Notes: a model not told the origin generated them from the letters alone. Counted from the stretch's first letter, positions 18,109 to 27,895 are shown. The stretch is 64,000 nt of DNA from an uncultured Bacteroides sp. (GCF_963677715.1 NZ_OY782493.1:1-64000); one strand, 5' to 3'. Program-made: numbers and translations.

Positions 18109-20070
18109 ATGAAAAAAAGTATATTGTCTATATTATCGTTTTGTACGATATTAGTTTTTGGGGGTTGCAATAGTTTTCTTGAGCTGGAACCTCTGGATAA
18201 AGTTTCAGGCAACCAACTGACAGAGACAGAAGGTGGATTGAAAACTCTTTTGGCAAATGTGTATAATAGTATACCGATGGAAGACTTCACTTTCCGTCCG
18301 ACTCTTGGTTTTAATCAGCATGGATGGGCAGGAGTTGACCATATCATCACTTTGTCGTTTCTTACGGATGAAGCTACGCGAAGTGATGGTGACCAAGGTA
18401 TTGGTCCGTGGGATTTCGATTATTGGCCTTATGATAAGATTCGTCAGGTGAATCTTTTTATCGAAGATGTGAATAAAGCAAAGGATTCAGGTTCTATTAC
18501 AGCAGAAATTGCAGATCGTTTGATTAGTGAGGCTCATTTTGCACGTGCATATATTTATTTTGGTTTAGCCAAAAGATTTGGAGGAGTGCCTTTAATTGAT
18601 CATTCATTGGATAATGATTATCAACCGGGAGGTGATTTGTCTCCTCTCTTTATTCCCCGTAGTACGGAGTTGGACACATGGAAATTTATTCTGGGGGAAT
18701 GTGATTTGGCTATTGTTCATTTACCCGAAAATATTACGTCAGCTGATGGCATTTATCGTGCTTCTAAATGGGCAGCTTACGGTTTGAAGTCAAGAGCTGC
18801 GCTTTTTGCCGCTTCTGTGGCTAAATATTGGGATAAAGCCCCGTTGGCGGGTGATGCTGTTACTCAGAAATTGATTGGTATGAGTTTGTCGGATGCCGAT
18901 TTCTTTTATCAAGCATGCATCGATGCTTCAGAGGCTATTATTAAAAATTCAGGAAAATCTCTTTATAAACCAAATCCTGCAAGCCCGGAAGAAGCAGTTA
19001 CTAATTTTCAGAATTTATTCCTTACGAATAATGAAGAGGTGATTTTCAGTAAAGCTTATCTAGATGGGACAATTGTTGCCGACCAAGGACATAGCTATGA
19101 CATTTATTATAGCCCTTCACAAGTCAATCCGGGATATCATAAATATGGTCGTTACAATCCGACCTTGGATATTGTAGATTTGTATGAAGACTATACGGAT
19201 GATGGAACTGGTAAGAGTGCGAAGATTGTGACACGTACAGATGGTAATGAGATGACATTGGTTAATATTAAATCAAGCATTAATCTTTCTATTCCTTTCA
19301 AAGAATATGATGATTTGTATGCGCCATTTGTTGGTAAAGATGCCCGTTTGTTGGCTAGCGTCATTGTACCCGGCGCCACGTATGGTGGAACTAAAATTAT
19401 TATGCAAGGTGGCATTATAAAAGCTAATGGTACATATTCTGTTTATACAGTTGATGGTGATAAAGGTAAAGATGGAAAAATGTATTACGCATTCGGTGGA
19501 GAAGGTATTTCTATGTATTCTGGTTTCTACGGAATGGGTAAGAGTGATGACGCAAACTTCTCTTCTACTGGTTTTTCTATCCGAAAATATTTGCAAGAAG
19601 GGAAGAAAGTGGCAGGAGTGGAAAATTCCTCTACAACTTCATTTATTGATATGCGTCTAGCCGAATTTTATTTGAATTATGCTGAAGCAGTTGTTGAAAG
19701 TGGAAAGGGGGATAGAGATCTTGCGGCTAAATGTATCAATGATTTACGTAAGAGAGCTGCTCATAAAGATGAAATTCCTTTGACTTTGCCAAATGTATTG
19801 AAAGAACGTCAGGTAGAAATGGCTTTCGAAGGTCAACGTTACTGGGATTTAATACGCCGCAGAGAGTATCATGAGGTTTTCAACGCTAGCAGCCGAAATG
19901 CTTTGGTTCCGATGATAGATCTTCGTGGAAGTACTCCTAAATATATATTTGTTAGGACAAACTATTATTATGATGAATTTAATGGTGGACGGACTTTCCA
20001 GACTTATCGCTATTACAAAGCTATACCGGGTATCAATACCAATAACTTAGTTCAGAATCCAGGCTATTAA
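18109..20070 (+). CDS. SusD/RagB-family surface glycan-binding lipoprotein
   Basis: Surface lipoprotein of 653 residues that lids the SusC barrel and binds glycan. Signal peptide with lipobox FGGC (C20), then the SusD N-terminal motif FLELEPLDKVSGNQL, TPR-like helices (ARAYIYFGLAKRFGGVPLID) and the RagB C-terminal signature DMRLAEFYLNYAEAVVE, LRKRAAHKDEIP and FEGQRYWDLIRRREY. It follows susC by 12 bases and precedes the DUF3823 lipoprotein by 18. Length is in the upper normal range. Ligand specificity cannot be read from sequence. Confidence 0.93.
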   Translation: MKKSILSILSFCTILVFGGCNSFLELEPLDKVSGNQLTETEGGLKTLLANVYNSIPMEDFTFRPTLGFNQHGWAGVDHIITLSFLTDEATRSDGDQGIGPWDFDYWPYDKIRQVNLFIEDVNKAKDSGSITAEIADRLISEAHFARAYIYFGLAKRFGGVPLIDHSLDNDYQPGGDLSPLFIPRSTELDTWKFILGECDLAIVHLPENITSADGIYRASKWAAYGLKSRAALFAASVAKYWDKAPLAGDAVTQKLIGMSLSDADFFYQACIDASEAIIKNSGKSLYKPNPASPEEAVTNFQNLFLTNNEEVIFSKAYLDGTIVADQGHSYDIYYSPSQVNPGYHKYGRYNPTLDIVDLYEDYTDDGTGKSAKIVTRTDGNEMTLVNIKSSINLSIPFKEYDDLYAPFVGKDARLLASVIVPGATYGGTKIIMQGGIIKANGTYSVYTVDGDKGKDGKMYYAFGGEGISMYSGFYGMGKSDDANFSSTGFSIRKYLQEGKKVAGVENSSTTSFIDMRLAEFYLNYAEAVVESGKGDRDLAAKCINDLRKRAAHKDEIPLTLPNVLKERQVEMAFEGQRYWDLIRRREYHEVFNASSRNALVPMIDLRGSTPKYIFVRTNYYYDEFNGGRTFQTYRYYKAIPGINTNNLVQNPGY

Positions 20071-20088
20071 TAAAAAACATAGATAATT

Positions 20089-20805
20089 ATGAAAAAGATA
20101 TTAATAATAATTTCATGCTGTCTTTTTGCTTTAACTTCATGTGAAATAGACAACTATGATGGACCTAATGCTTCGTTTCATGGTTCTATAAAGGATGCTG
20201 AAACTGGAGAACTGGTTGGAACAGATATTCAAAATGGTTCTTCTATTGAAGTATATGAACATGGATTTACGAACCCCGCAGCTCAATATTGGGCAATTAA
20301 AAACACCGGAGAGTTCCGTAATGATCTGGTTTTTGCAGCAACTTATGATATTGTTTTTGAAAATGGTAATTTCTATCCTTTTACTGTGAAAGATTTTGTA
20401 CTTAAATCAGGTGATAATTCGCATGATTTTGAAGTGACACCTTATATTCGGGTAAAAAACGCAAATGTAATTAAAGCGGATGGTATAATTACCGCCACTT
20501 TCTCATTGGCTGCTAGTAAACCGGAAGTGAAAGTGAAAGAGATTCAGTTGTTTGCTTTTTCTGATCAATGGGTTGGAAATAATGTAAAGTTTTCTATTAC
20601 TGGCGATAATTGCAAAAAAGTATTTTCTCCGAGCGAAGAAATAGGTACTTCAAAAACTTACACATTATCGATAGACTTGAACGAAAACTCCAATATCTTT
20701 AAATATAGTAAGAACTACTATTTTAGAATTGGTGCGTTGGCTGATGTATCGGGCGTCGGTACTGTAAGACATAATTATGCGCCTTTGGTGGTGATTGCAT
20801 TATAA
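20089..20805 (+). CDS. DUF3823 lipoprotein (putative surface glycan-binding accessory)
   Basis: 238 residues with lipobox LTSC (C18) after MKKILIIISCCLFA, then two Ig-like beta domains; the N-terminal one reads HGSIKDAETGELVGTDIQNGSSIEVYEHGF, as in DUF3823 proteins encoded after susD. It is the position-three lipoprotein of the PUL and most likely a surface glycan-binding protein. This role is inferred from position; no catalytic residues are visible. Confidence 0.8.
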   Translation: MKKILIIISCCLFALTSCEIDNYDGPNASFHGSIKDAETGELVGTDIQNGSSIEVYEHGFTNPAAQYWAIKNTGEFRNDLVFAATYDIVFENGNFYPFTVKDFVLKSGDNSHDFEVTPYIRVKNANVIKADGIITATFSLAASKPEVKVKEIQLFAFSDQWVGNNVKFSITGDNCKKVFSPSEEIGTSKTYTLSIDLNENSNIFKYSKNYYFRIGALADVSGVGTVRHNYAPLVVIAL

Positions 20806-20814
20806 TTTGCAGAG

Positions 20815-20848
20815 AAGACGTTTTGTGATAATGCAGAGCGTCTTTTTT
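20815..20848 (+). terminator. Weak hairpin with T-run inside the PUL
   Basis: aagacg and cgtctt pair over an 18-base loop and run into six T. It lies between the DUF3823 gene and the first beta-helix gene and may attenuate rather than end transcription. Confidence 0.45.
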
Positions 20849-20871
20849 AAATTACATATTTTAAAAATATC

Positions 20872-23800
20872 ATGAAAAAGTTAAGTATTGTTTTATTGTT
20901 TCTGTTAGGATTGATAAGCACTCGGCTGTATGCAGTTCAACTAGAATCTATATATTCCCAAAAGCCCAGTGATTCGGAAGCTTTTTACTTCACTCCAGAG
21001 AACTACCAGATAAAAGCGGACGGTAGGATGGATGTTTCTGATGCTTTGCAGGCTGCTATCAATCAAGTCAAGAAAGAAAAGAATTTCGGCATTCTTTTTA
21101 TTCCTGAAGGAAAGTATAAAATCAGTAAGACGATTTATGTTCCGGGAGCTATTCGCTTGATTGGATATGGAAAGACGCGACCGGAATTTATTTTGACTAA
21201 GAAGTCTCCGGGTTTTCAAAAAGAGGTTTCGACTGATAAAGGGAAAGCAAAATATATGTTTTGGTTTACAGGAGGATTGGTAGAAAATGGGCAAATGCCG
21301 CAGGATGCTAATGCTGGAACTTTCTATAGTGCCATGTCTAACATTAACCTCCGTATTGAAGATGGTAACCCTTATGCAGTGGCTCTTCGTACTCACTATG
21401 CACAACATAGTTTTATTAGCTATGTAGCTGTATATATTGGAAAAGGAAAGGCCGGATTATTTGATGTTGGTAATGAGATGGAGAATGTCGCTTTTTACGG
21501 AGGCGATTATGGCATTTATACCACTAAGTCCTCTCCAGGATGGCCAGTGATGATGACTGATTCTTATTTTGAAGGTCAGCGGATAGCTGCGATCCGTTGT
21601 CAGGAATCTGGTTTGGCAATGGTAAATTTGCATGCCAAGAATGTGCCAATTGTCTTTGATATTGATTCAAATTATTGTGATAAACTTTTTCTGGAAAACA
21701 GTTATTTGGAAAATGTCAGCGGACCGGCTGTTGTGATAGCGAATGAAAATAACAGTAATAATCAAATTACTTTCCGTAATGTCCATTGTATGAATGTGCC
21801 TGTATTGGCTAAATATTCAAAAAGTAACATAGAAACTAGGATAGCACATAATATTTATAATATAAAGAGTTATGATCATGGTTTACAGATGGATAATCTA
21901 ATAGATGTGCCGGAATATGAGACCCTACTGAATATAGAACCATTGCAGAAAATGCCAGTTGCCCTTTTAATGGATATCCCTGCTTTACCTGATATGAGTA
22001 CTTGGGTAAATGTAAGAGATCTGGGAGCAAAGGGAGATGGTGAAACAGATGATACTAAGGCTCTGCAGGCCGCTATCGATAAGTATGATAATATTTATTT
22101 ACCTCAAGGGTGGTATCGTATTACAGAGACATTAAAGATGAGGGCAAATACTAAATTAATAGGGTTACACCCTTTTGGAACACAGTTGAAATTGGCTGAA
22201 AGCACTCCTGCTTTCAGCCGATTCGGTGGTCCCGAGGCTATGCTTGAGTCTTTTGAGGGAGGAACAAACATGTTAGTGGGTATTGGCATCAATACTGGTG
22301 GCATCAATTATCGTGCTGTTGGGGTGAAATGGATGGCAAATGCAAATTCTTATATAAACGATGTGAAATTTGTGGGTGGTCATGGGGGAATGAGGAAACC
22401 ACATCCGCAGAATGAAGACCTTCATAGAGAACGTACTATGTGGGATAGAGCTCACGTCAGTTCTCCAGATAATCTTGTTACTGAGCAGGGTATGGATTTG
22501 GCTTGGGATCACCAGTATTGGAGCCTCTGGGTTACAAATAATGGTGGTGGTACATTTAAAGATATTTGGACGGCCAGTACTTATGCAACTAATGGATTCT
22601 ATGCAGAAAACACTTCTACTCCAGCACATATTTATGCTATGTCTATTGAACATCATGTTCGCAATGAGGTGAGATTTAATAAGGTCTCTAATTGGAAAGT
22701 GTATTGCATGCAAACAGAAGAGGAAAGTCGTGAAAGTACGGAATGCCAACCAATTGAAATGGATGATTGCAAGAATATGACGTTTGCTAACCTATATATG
22801 TTTCGTGTGATACGCATTAATGAACCGTACCATAGCTCCGTTCGTATTCGAAATTGTGAAAATATTGTTTTTTTAAATTTGCACAATTTTTCACAGACTA
22901 AATATACCACTAATATTGCAGTTTATGATGTTAATAAGGATATTGAAATTCGTCCATGGGAACTGTCTCGCTTAATTGTGACTGGTAAGGAACAGCGTTC
23001 TGTTCCATTGACAGATGAAAAAGGGAGAGTGCAACAGTTGGCTTCTGATTTTGATTTTGTGGAAGGTATAGCATCTGATAGTAAAGGGAATATTTTTTTC
23101 TGTGAAAATAGGATGCGGCGTATTTATAAATGGTCTGTTGAAACTAATAGCATCTCCTTAATCGCTGATTTCCCTTGGAATCCTTCCTGTTTGGCCTTTG
23201 ATTCCGAAGACAATTTATTGGTATTGTTTCGTTACGATATTCAACCAGGATATTTAATTGATGGTAAACCGGAGGAAATGCCGCTTCTGAAAGATACGAG
23301 AGGCACTTCTTTTAGTGGGTATGGAAACTCTTCTTATATGATGTGTATGTATTCCATTGATCCTGATCATCCGGAAGAGACAATCAAATTATTACCTCGT
23401 GTCCCGATAGGGCAAATAAAAAATGTGTATAAAGCTCTTTATCCTTCTAATCGTTGGCGAGATTTCCATGATTTCAATGAGGTTTCTATGTCTGTTCCTG
23501 AAATGTGCTTTTTAGCACCGGACGGCAAGACTATTATTCCTCATTACTTTGACCTTGCTCGTTGTTCTTCTCTTTTAGAAGCATATCCCGGCAAACCATT
23601 CTATACTTCAGATGAATATGATCGTCGAATGGTAAAAATGGATGTAGCAGCTAACGGTACGCTTTCGAATCTACAATATTTTGTAGAACAAGGAGAGTTT
23701 GGTTCAGCTGTGGATAAAGATGGTCGCTTATACGTTGCAGACGGTGATGTATATATATATGATAAGGATGGAAAAAGAAAAGGAATGATCCATGTTCCTG

Positions 23801-23892
23801 AGCGTCCTTCAACATTGCAGTTTGGAGGTAAGGATAATAATATCTTATTTATCACTGGTCGTTCAAAATTCTTTGGTGTACATATTAAATAG
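20872..23892 (+). CDS. Double beta-helix (Pectate_lyase_3 / GH55-like) protein with C-terminal propeller-like domain, copy 1
   Basis: Secreted protein of 1006 residues (signal MKKLSIVLLFLLGLISTRLYA). Two tandem right-handed beta-helix modules are seen: one starting SEAFYFTPENYQIKADGR (about 36) and one starting WVNVRDLGAKGDGETDDTKAL (about 378), each with the pectate_lyase_3 entry motif and the PEGKYKISKT or PQGWYRITET turn. This tandem plan recalls GH55 glucanases and rhamnogalacturonase-like folds. From about 730 on, SMP-30/NHL-like repeats follow (SDSKGNIFFCENRMRRIYKW, VDKDGRLYVADGDVYIYDKDG). A role in degrading the PUL's target glycan is likely but the reaction is not determinable. The next gene is a close paralogue eight bases downstream. 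Confidence 0.78.
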   Translation: MKKLSIVLLFLLGLISTRLYAVQLESIYSQKPSDSEAFYFTPENYQIKADGRMDVSDALQAAINQVKKEKNFGILFIPEGKYKISKTIYVPGAIRLIGYGKTRPEFILTKKSPGFQKEVSTDKGKAKYMFWFTGGLVENGQMPQDANAGTFYSAMSNINLRIEDGNPYAVALRTHYAQHSFISYVAVYIGKGKAGLFDVGNEMENVAFYGGDYGIYTTKSSPGWPVMMTDSYFEGQRIAAIRCQESGLAMVNLHAKNVPIVFDIDSNYCDKLFLENSYLENVSGPAVVIANENNSNNQITFRNVHCMNVPVLAKYSKSNIETRIAHNIYNIKSYDHGLQMDNLIDVPEYETLLNIEPLQKMPVALLMDIPALPDMSTWVNVRDLGAKGDGETDDTKALQAAIDKYDNIYLPQGWYRITETLKMRANTKLIGLHPFGTQLKLAESTPAFSRFGGPEAMLESFEGGTNMLVGIGINTGGINYRAVGVKWMANANSYINDVKFVGGHGGMRKPHPQNEDLHRERTMWDRAHVSSPDNLVTEQGMDLAWDHQYWSLWVTNNGGGTFKDIWTASTYATNGFYAENTSTPAHIYAMSIEHHVRNEVRFNKVSNWKVYCMQTEEESRESTECQPIEMDDCKNMTFANLYMFRVIRINEPYHSSVRIRNCENIVFLNLHNFSQTKYTTNIAVYDVNKDIEIRPWELSRLIVTGKEQRSVPLTDEKGRVQQLASDFDFVEGIASDSKGNIFFCENRMRRIYKWSVETNSISLIADFPWNPSCLAFDSEDNLLVLFRYDIQPGYLIDGKPEEMPLLKDTRGTSFSGYGNSSYMMCMYSIDPDHPEETIKLLPRVPIGQIKNVYKALYPSNRWRDFHDFNEVSMSVPEMCFLAPDGKTIIPHYFDLARCSSLLEAYPGKPFYTSDEYDRRMVKMDVAANGTLSNLQYFVEQGEFGSAVDKDGRLYVADGDVYIYDKDGKRKGMIHVPERPSTLQFGGKDNNILFITGRSKFFGVHIK

Positions 23893-23900
23893 TTAGAAAA

Positions 23901-26900
23901 ATGGATATGAAATATATGATCATGCGCTTGTTGATGTTCTCTGGTGTATTGTGGACCACGTCTTTTAGCTTTGCAGTAGGAAGCCATTCCGTTTATACAC
24001 AAAAACCAAATGATTCGGAAGCCTATTATTTTATACCGGAGAATTATGGATTTGTAGCGGACGGAAAGTCGGATATCACTGAAATATTACAGAAGGCAAT
24101 TAATCAAGTCAAACATGAAAAGAATTTCGGTATTTTATTTTTGCCGGAAGGATATTATCGAATTAGCAAGACAATTCAAATACCATCTTCTATAAGGCTT
24201 ATCGGTTATGGGAAGAAACGTCCTGTGGTTTATTTAGGGACTCATACACCCGGCTTCCAGAAAAAGCAGAACTATATGTTTTGGTTTACAAGTGGTTTGG
24301 CACAAGATGACAGAGAACCATCGGATGCTGGTGCAGGTACTTTTTATAGTGCTGTATCTAATATTGATTTTCGCATTGATCAGGGAAATCCTGAGGCGAT
24401 TGCTATTCGCGCGCACTTTGCTCAACATAGTTTTATAAATCATTGTGACATTCATATTGGAGAAGGTAAAGCTGGAATATATGATGTGGGTAATGAACTA
24501 GAAGATGTGAAGTTTTATGGAGGCGTATATGGCATCATTTCTTCACGGACATCTCCAGGATGGCCCATGATGATGGTTGATACTTATTTTGAAAGACAAC
24601 AGAAAGCTGCTGTTTATTCGAGAGAAGTAGGATTTGCCATTGTTAATATGCATGTGAAAAATACTCCTGTTGTTTTTGAAATGGCGGAAGGACTGGCGGA
24701 TAGATTATATATAGAGAATAGTTTGTTCGAAAATATATCTAAAGCCGGAATTTCGGTCAGTGTGGAAGAAAACACCTTCTCTCAATTAAATATGGTAAAT
24801 GTGACCTGCGCGAATGTGCCTGTGTTGGTAAGTTATCAACAAAGTGGTAAGCAGTTACAGGTAAAGGAAAAAAAATATAAAGTTGCAGAACTTACATATG
24901 GTTATGTATACGCCGATATGGCTGCTATTCCGCAATTCAAAGAAATTAAAGATATTCGCCCGGTGTCGATTATTCCTTCAGAATTGAGACAAGTTTTACC
25001 GGAATTACCGGATATGAAGGATTGGGTGAATATCCGTGACCTGGGTGCTAAGGGGGATGGAGAAACAGATGATACAGAAGTTTTTCAGCGAGCTATAAGA
25101 CAATATAAAACCATTTATGTTCCCCAAGGCTGGTATCGTTTAACAAAAACATTGAAGATGGCTCCGGGAACTCGATTGATAGGTTTGCATCCGTTCGCCA
25201 CACAATTTGTACTAAAGGAGAGTGAACCTGCTTTTAGCGGTTTTGGTACGCCAGTGGCATTGGTAGAGTCTTCTGAAGGGGGCGATGACATCCTTAATGG
25301 TATTGGCATTAATACTGGTGGCTATAATTACCGAGCAGTTGGGTGTAAATGGATGGCTAATGAATATTCTTATTTGAATGATGTGAAATTTGTGGGAGGC
25401 CATGGAACATTAAGCAAACCGGATAAGAATGGGCAAAGTCAACGATCTTCTTATCGTAAGAGAGAACCTATAATCAGTTCTCCTATTTCTCCAGTTACGG
25501 CGATTGGCGCGGACTTAGCGTGGGATAATCAGTATTGGAGTTTGTGGATTACTCATAACGGGGGAGGAACCATTAAAGATGTTTGGACTGCTAGTACATA
25601 TGCTGCCAGTGGCTTATATATTAGTGATACGAAAACGCCTGGGCATATCTATGCTATGTCTTCAGAACACCATATGCGAGCTGAAGCTCTGTTACATAAT
25701 GTCTCTAATTGGAAGATATATGCATTTCAATTTGAAGAAGAGGGACGTGAAGGGGTGGATTGTCATATGATGGAAATGTCTAGGTGTAAAAATATAATAT
25801 TTTCTAATCTTTGGATGTATCGTGTTATACGTGCTTTTATGCCAAAAGAATATGGTATCCGCTTGTATGATTGTAAAAATATATCGTTTAGAAATATGCA
25901 TAATTACACACAAATTCTACAGGTAATAGAAAAACCTATATATGATGTAAATAAGGCATTATCAGTTTATTCGTGGGATTTTGCTCGGTTAGATGTTTCT
26001 GGAAAAGAAAAAAGTAATCGTCCTGATTATAATGAAATAGGTAAACCAATAAAATTATTATCCGGACTGGAATTTGTAACTGGGGCTACTACAGATAGTA
26101 AGGGAAATATTTACTTTTGTGAGCATCGTTTGAAGAGAATCTATAAATGGGATGCAGAAACTGGACAGATTACTTTGATTGCTAATTATCCTTGGAAACC
26201 TTTTACTCTGTCTACTGATACTCAAGATAATTTATTGGTTATTTGTCGGTATGATCCGCAACCGGGTTATAAAGTGCATGGTATACAAGAGACGGTTTCT
26301 CGTTTACCGGATGATAATCCTATGTATAGCGGATGGGGAAACAGCGGATGGTGTGCATTAGGTTATTCCTTTAATCCGAATAATCCTGATGCCACAATGA
26401 AACCGATGCCTCGAGTTCTTACTGCTGAAGTAAATCAGTTGCATCGGATTATATATCCTTCCAGTCGTTGGCGCAGTGATTTTGATAAAGTGGTGGAGGC
26501 TATGCCGGAGTATAGTTTCTTAGCTCCTGACAGTGTGACGGTCATTCCGGATACTTATGATTTGGGACGTTCTGCTGCTTTGTTTTCAGTCAATATAGGC
26601 CAGCAGGAGCCTGTTTATGTTTCTGATGAAGATAAAAAGACGACTATACGCTTTTCAGTGGAACCTGATGGACGATTATCTGCAGTGAAGGCTGTTTGTC
26701 CACATGGACAATATAGTCATGCTATCGATGCTGAAGGAAATTTGTATATTGCTGATGGAGAAATTTTTATATTTAATAAACAAGGAAAAGAAATACAGCG
26801 TATTGAATTGGAAGAACGCCCTATTTCACTGGCGATTGGTGGTGTACAACAAAATCTATTATTAGCGACAACGACTCATTCTGTTTGGGGTATCAGAATA

Positions 26901-26906
26901 AAATAG
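23901..26906 (+). CDS. Double beta-helix protein with C-terminal propeller-like domain, copy 2
   Basis: 1001 residues, colinear with the preceding gene over its whole length: SVYTQKPNDSEAYYFIPENY, then GILFLPEGYYRISKT, a second module at WVNIRDLGAKGDGETDDTEVF (about 375), the shared IYAMSSEHHMRAEALLHNVS stretch and the C-terminal SKGNIYFCEHRLKRIYKW and AEGNLYIADGEIFIFNKQG repeats. Clearly a tandem duplication that has since diverged. Signal region MKYMIMRLLMFSGVLWTTSFSFA. The two copies probably attack related linkages in the same polysaccharide. Catalytic residues are not assigned. Confidence 0.78.
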   Translation: MDMKYMIMRLLMFSGVLWTTSFSFAVGSHSVYTQKPNDSEAYYFIPENYGFVADGKSDITEILQKAINQVKHEKNFGILFLPEGYYRISKTIQIPSSIRLIGYGKKRPVVYLGTHTPGFQKKQNYMFWFTSGLAQDDREPSDAGAGTFYSAVSNIDFRIDQGNPEAIAIRAHFAQHSFINHCDIHIGEGKAGIYDVGNELEDVKFYGGVYGIISSRTSPGWPMMMVDTYFERQQKAAVYSREVGFAIVNMHVKNTPVVFEMAEGLADRLYIENSLFENISKAGISVSVEENTFSQLNMVNVTCANVPVLVSYQQSGKQLQVKEKKYKVAELTYGYVYADMAAIPQFKEIKDIRPVSIIPSELRQVLPELPDMKDWVNIRDLGAKGDGETDDTEVFQRAIRQYKTIYVPQGWYRLTKTLKMAPGTRLIGLHPFATQFVLKESEPAFSGFGTPVALVESSEGGDDILNGIGINTGGYNYRAVGCKWMANEYSYLNDVKFVGGHGTLSKPDKNGQSQRSSYRKREPIISSPISPVTAIGADLAWDNQYWSLWITHNGGGTIKDVWTASTYAASGLYISDTKTPGHIYAMSSEHHMRAEALLHNVSNWKIYAFQFEEEGREGVDCHMMEMSRCKNIIFSNLWMYRVIRAFMPKEYGIRLYDCKNISFRNMHNYTQILQVIEKPIYDVNKALSVYSWDFARLDVSGKEKSNRPDYNEIGKPIKLLSGLEFVTGATTDSKGNIYFCEHRLKRIYKWDAETGQITLIANYPWKPFTLSTDTQDNLLVICRYDPQPGYKVHGIQETVSRLPDDNPMYSGWGNSGWCALGYSFNPNNPDATMKPMPRVLTAEVNQLHRIIYPSSRWRSDFDKVVEAMPEYSFLAPDSVTVIPDTYDLGRSAALFSVNIGQQEPVYVSDEDKKTTIRFSVEPDGRLSAVKAVCPHGQYSHAIDAEGNLYIADGEIFIFNKQGKEIQRIELEERPISLAIGGVQQNLLLATTTHSVWGIRIK

Positions 26907-26965
26907 TCAACTCTTAAAGATGTTTATATTTTTAGTTTTTAGAATAATAGTAATACCTTTGAATA

Positions 26966-27007
26966 ATCTGCAAGATTTAGTGTTTTTATAGCATAAATCT
27001 TGCAGAT
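26966..27007. repeat. Perfect 14-base inverted repeat after copy 2
   Basis: Arms 26966-26979 and 26994-27007 pair perfectly around a 14-base loop, 60 bases after the copy 2 stop. No T-run follows directly, so it may be a processing or attenuation hairpin, or a scar of an insertion, rather than a simple terminator. It opens the 589-base gene-poor gap 26907-27495. Confidence 0.6.
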
Positions 27008-27067
27008 ATGTTATGCTAAGATTCCCTGAAAGAGCAGTTAAATTCTAAATATTTTTTTTGTTATCAG

Positions 27068-27410
27068 AAATGATTGATTGATCTTCACTGAAATCAAACT
27101 TGTCTGAATATTATAAACTTTGGTCGTCTGGTCAAACTCATCCGTTTGATGATGTCTTTGCTGATTCTTAAACAATTGTTTAATTTGTCAGACGAATCAG
27201 CTCTAGCTTGTTGAACAGAATATACTTTTTAGTAGAATGGAGTACTCTCAATTTGAATTTTCCTGCAACCCGAGTGGTCTGGCTCATTTTAGAAAGTGGA
27301 TAGGTAGACAGCGAATAGAGAGAATCTTCAGGATGAGTGTTGATCTTCAGAGAAAAGAAGGTAAACGGTTTATGAACTTGAGAAGTTGCTTCCTCAGGGA
27401 GAATTCATGA
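27068..27410 (+). mobile_element. Remnant of an IS5-family transposase gene
   Basis: The plus strand encodes, in shifting frames with stops, the N-terminal part of an IS5-type transposase: GRLVKLIRLMMSLLILKQLF and then NLSDESALAC (27122-27210), corresponding to GRPxxPIRLMVGLLILKxLxNLSDE, then from ATG 27237 MEYSQFEFSCNPSGLAHFRK and WIGRQRIERIF, matching the CDPSxLxxFRKRIGxEGxExI block. The frame is then lost at 27410. There is no DDE catalytic core and no obvious terminal repeats, so it is dead debris. It lies between copy 2 of the beta-helix genes and the stump of a third copy, suggesting that the insertion or a recombination at it destroyed that gene. Confidence 0.65.
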
Positions 27411-27425
27411 GGAAGCTTACTTTGT

Positions 27426-27471
27426 TCTCTTAGTTTGCAGTAAGATAATCTCTTAGTTTGCAGTAAGATAA
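27426..27471. repeat. Two tandem copies of a 23-base unit
   Basis: 27426-27448 and 27449-27471 are identical (core tcttagtttgcagtaaga). They lie between the IS remnant and the truncated third beta-helix copy. Confidence 0.9.
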
Positions 27472-27490
27472 TATATTGAGGTTTAATTCT

Positions 27491-27498
27491 TATATTTG
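27491..27498 (+). promoter_or_regulatory. -7 box before the truncated third copy
   Basis: TATATTTG fits TAnnTTTG. If used, it would restore transcription of the downstream glycosidase after the IS-associated damage. Confidence 0.4.
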
Positions 27499-27536
27499 TT
27501 GTATGGATATAAAAGATTAGCCAACTATAAAGTTGA

Positions 27537-27885
27537 ACTATGCTTTGCCCGTAGTTCCTCAGTACTTGAGGCTATTCCAGGTAAATCCTTTTATGTGGCT
27601 GATGAATACAATAGACTACTTGCCCGCATGGATGTGAAGTCTGATGGGACACTGACTCATCTTACGCATTTTGCATCTCAGGGTGAATTCGGATCGTCGG
27701 TTGATAAAAATGGCAATATTTATGTTGGTGACGGGCATATTTATGTATTTAATAATGCAGGCGAAAGAATAGATTTCATAAAAGTTCCCGAAAGACCTTC
27801 TTCTCTTGTTGTAGCAGGACGATGTGGAGAAACATTGTTTATAACAGCTCGTTCTTCATTATATAGATATACTATTAATCACTAA
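27537..27885 (+). pseudogene. C-terminal stump of a third double beta-helix/propeller paralogue
   Basis: The segment encoding CFARSSSVLEAIPGKSFYVA, RMDVKSDGTLTHLTHFASQG and EFGSSVDKNGNIYVGDGHIY aligns with the last 115 or so residues of the gene at 20872-23892 (FDLARCSSLLEAYPGKPFYT onward) and ends at the equivalent position with stop 27885. All upstream beta-helix modules are missing. It is open as a 129-codon frame from a TTG at 27496 but has no signal peptide, so a functional product is unlikely. The 10-base gap to the next gene shows the original operon spacing. Confidence 0.85.
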
Positions 27886-27895
27886 AATAATTCAT

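Noticed and set aside
22273-22749. Minus-strand open frame of 158 codons
   Set aside because: Antisense to the second beta-helix module of copy 1, which is conserved in copy 2.
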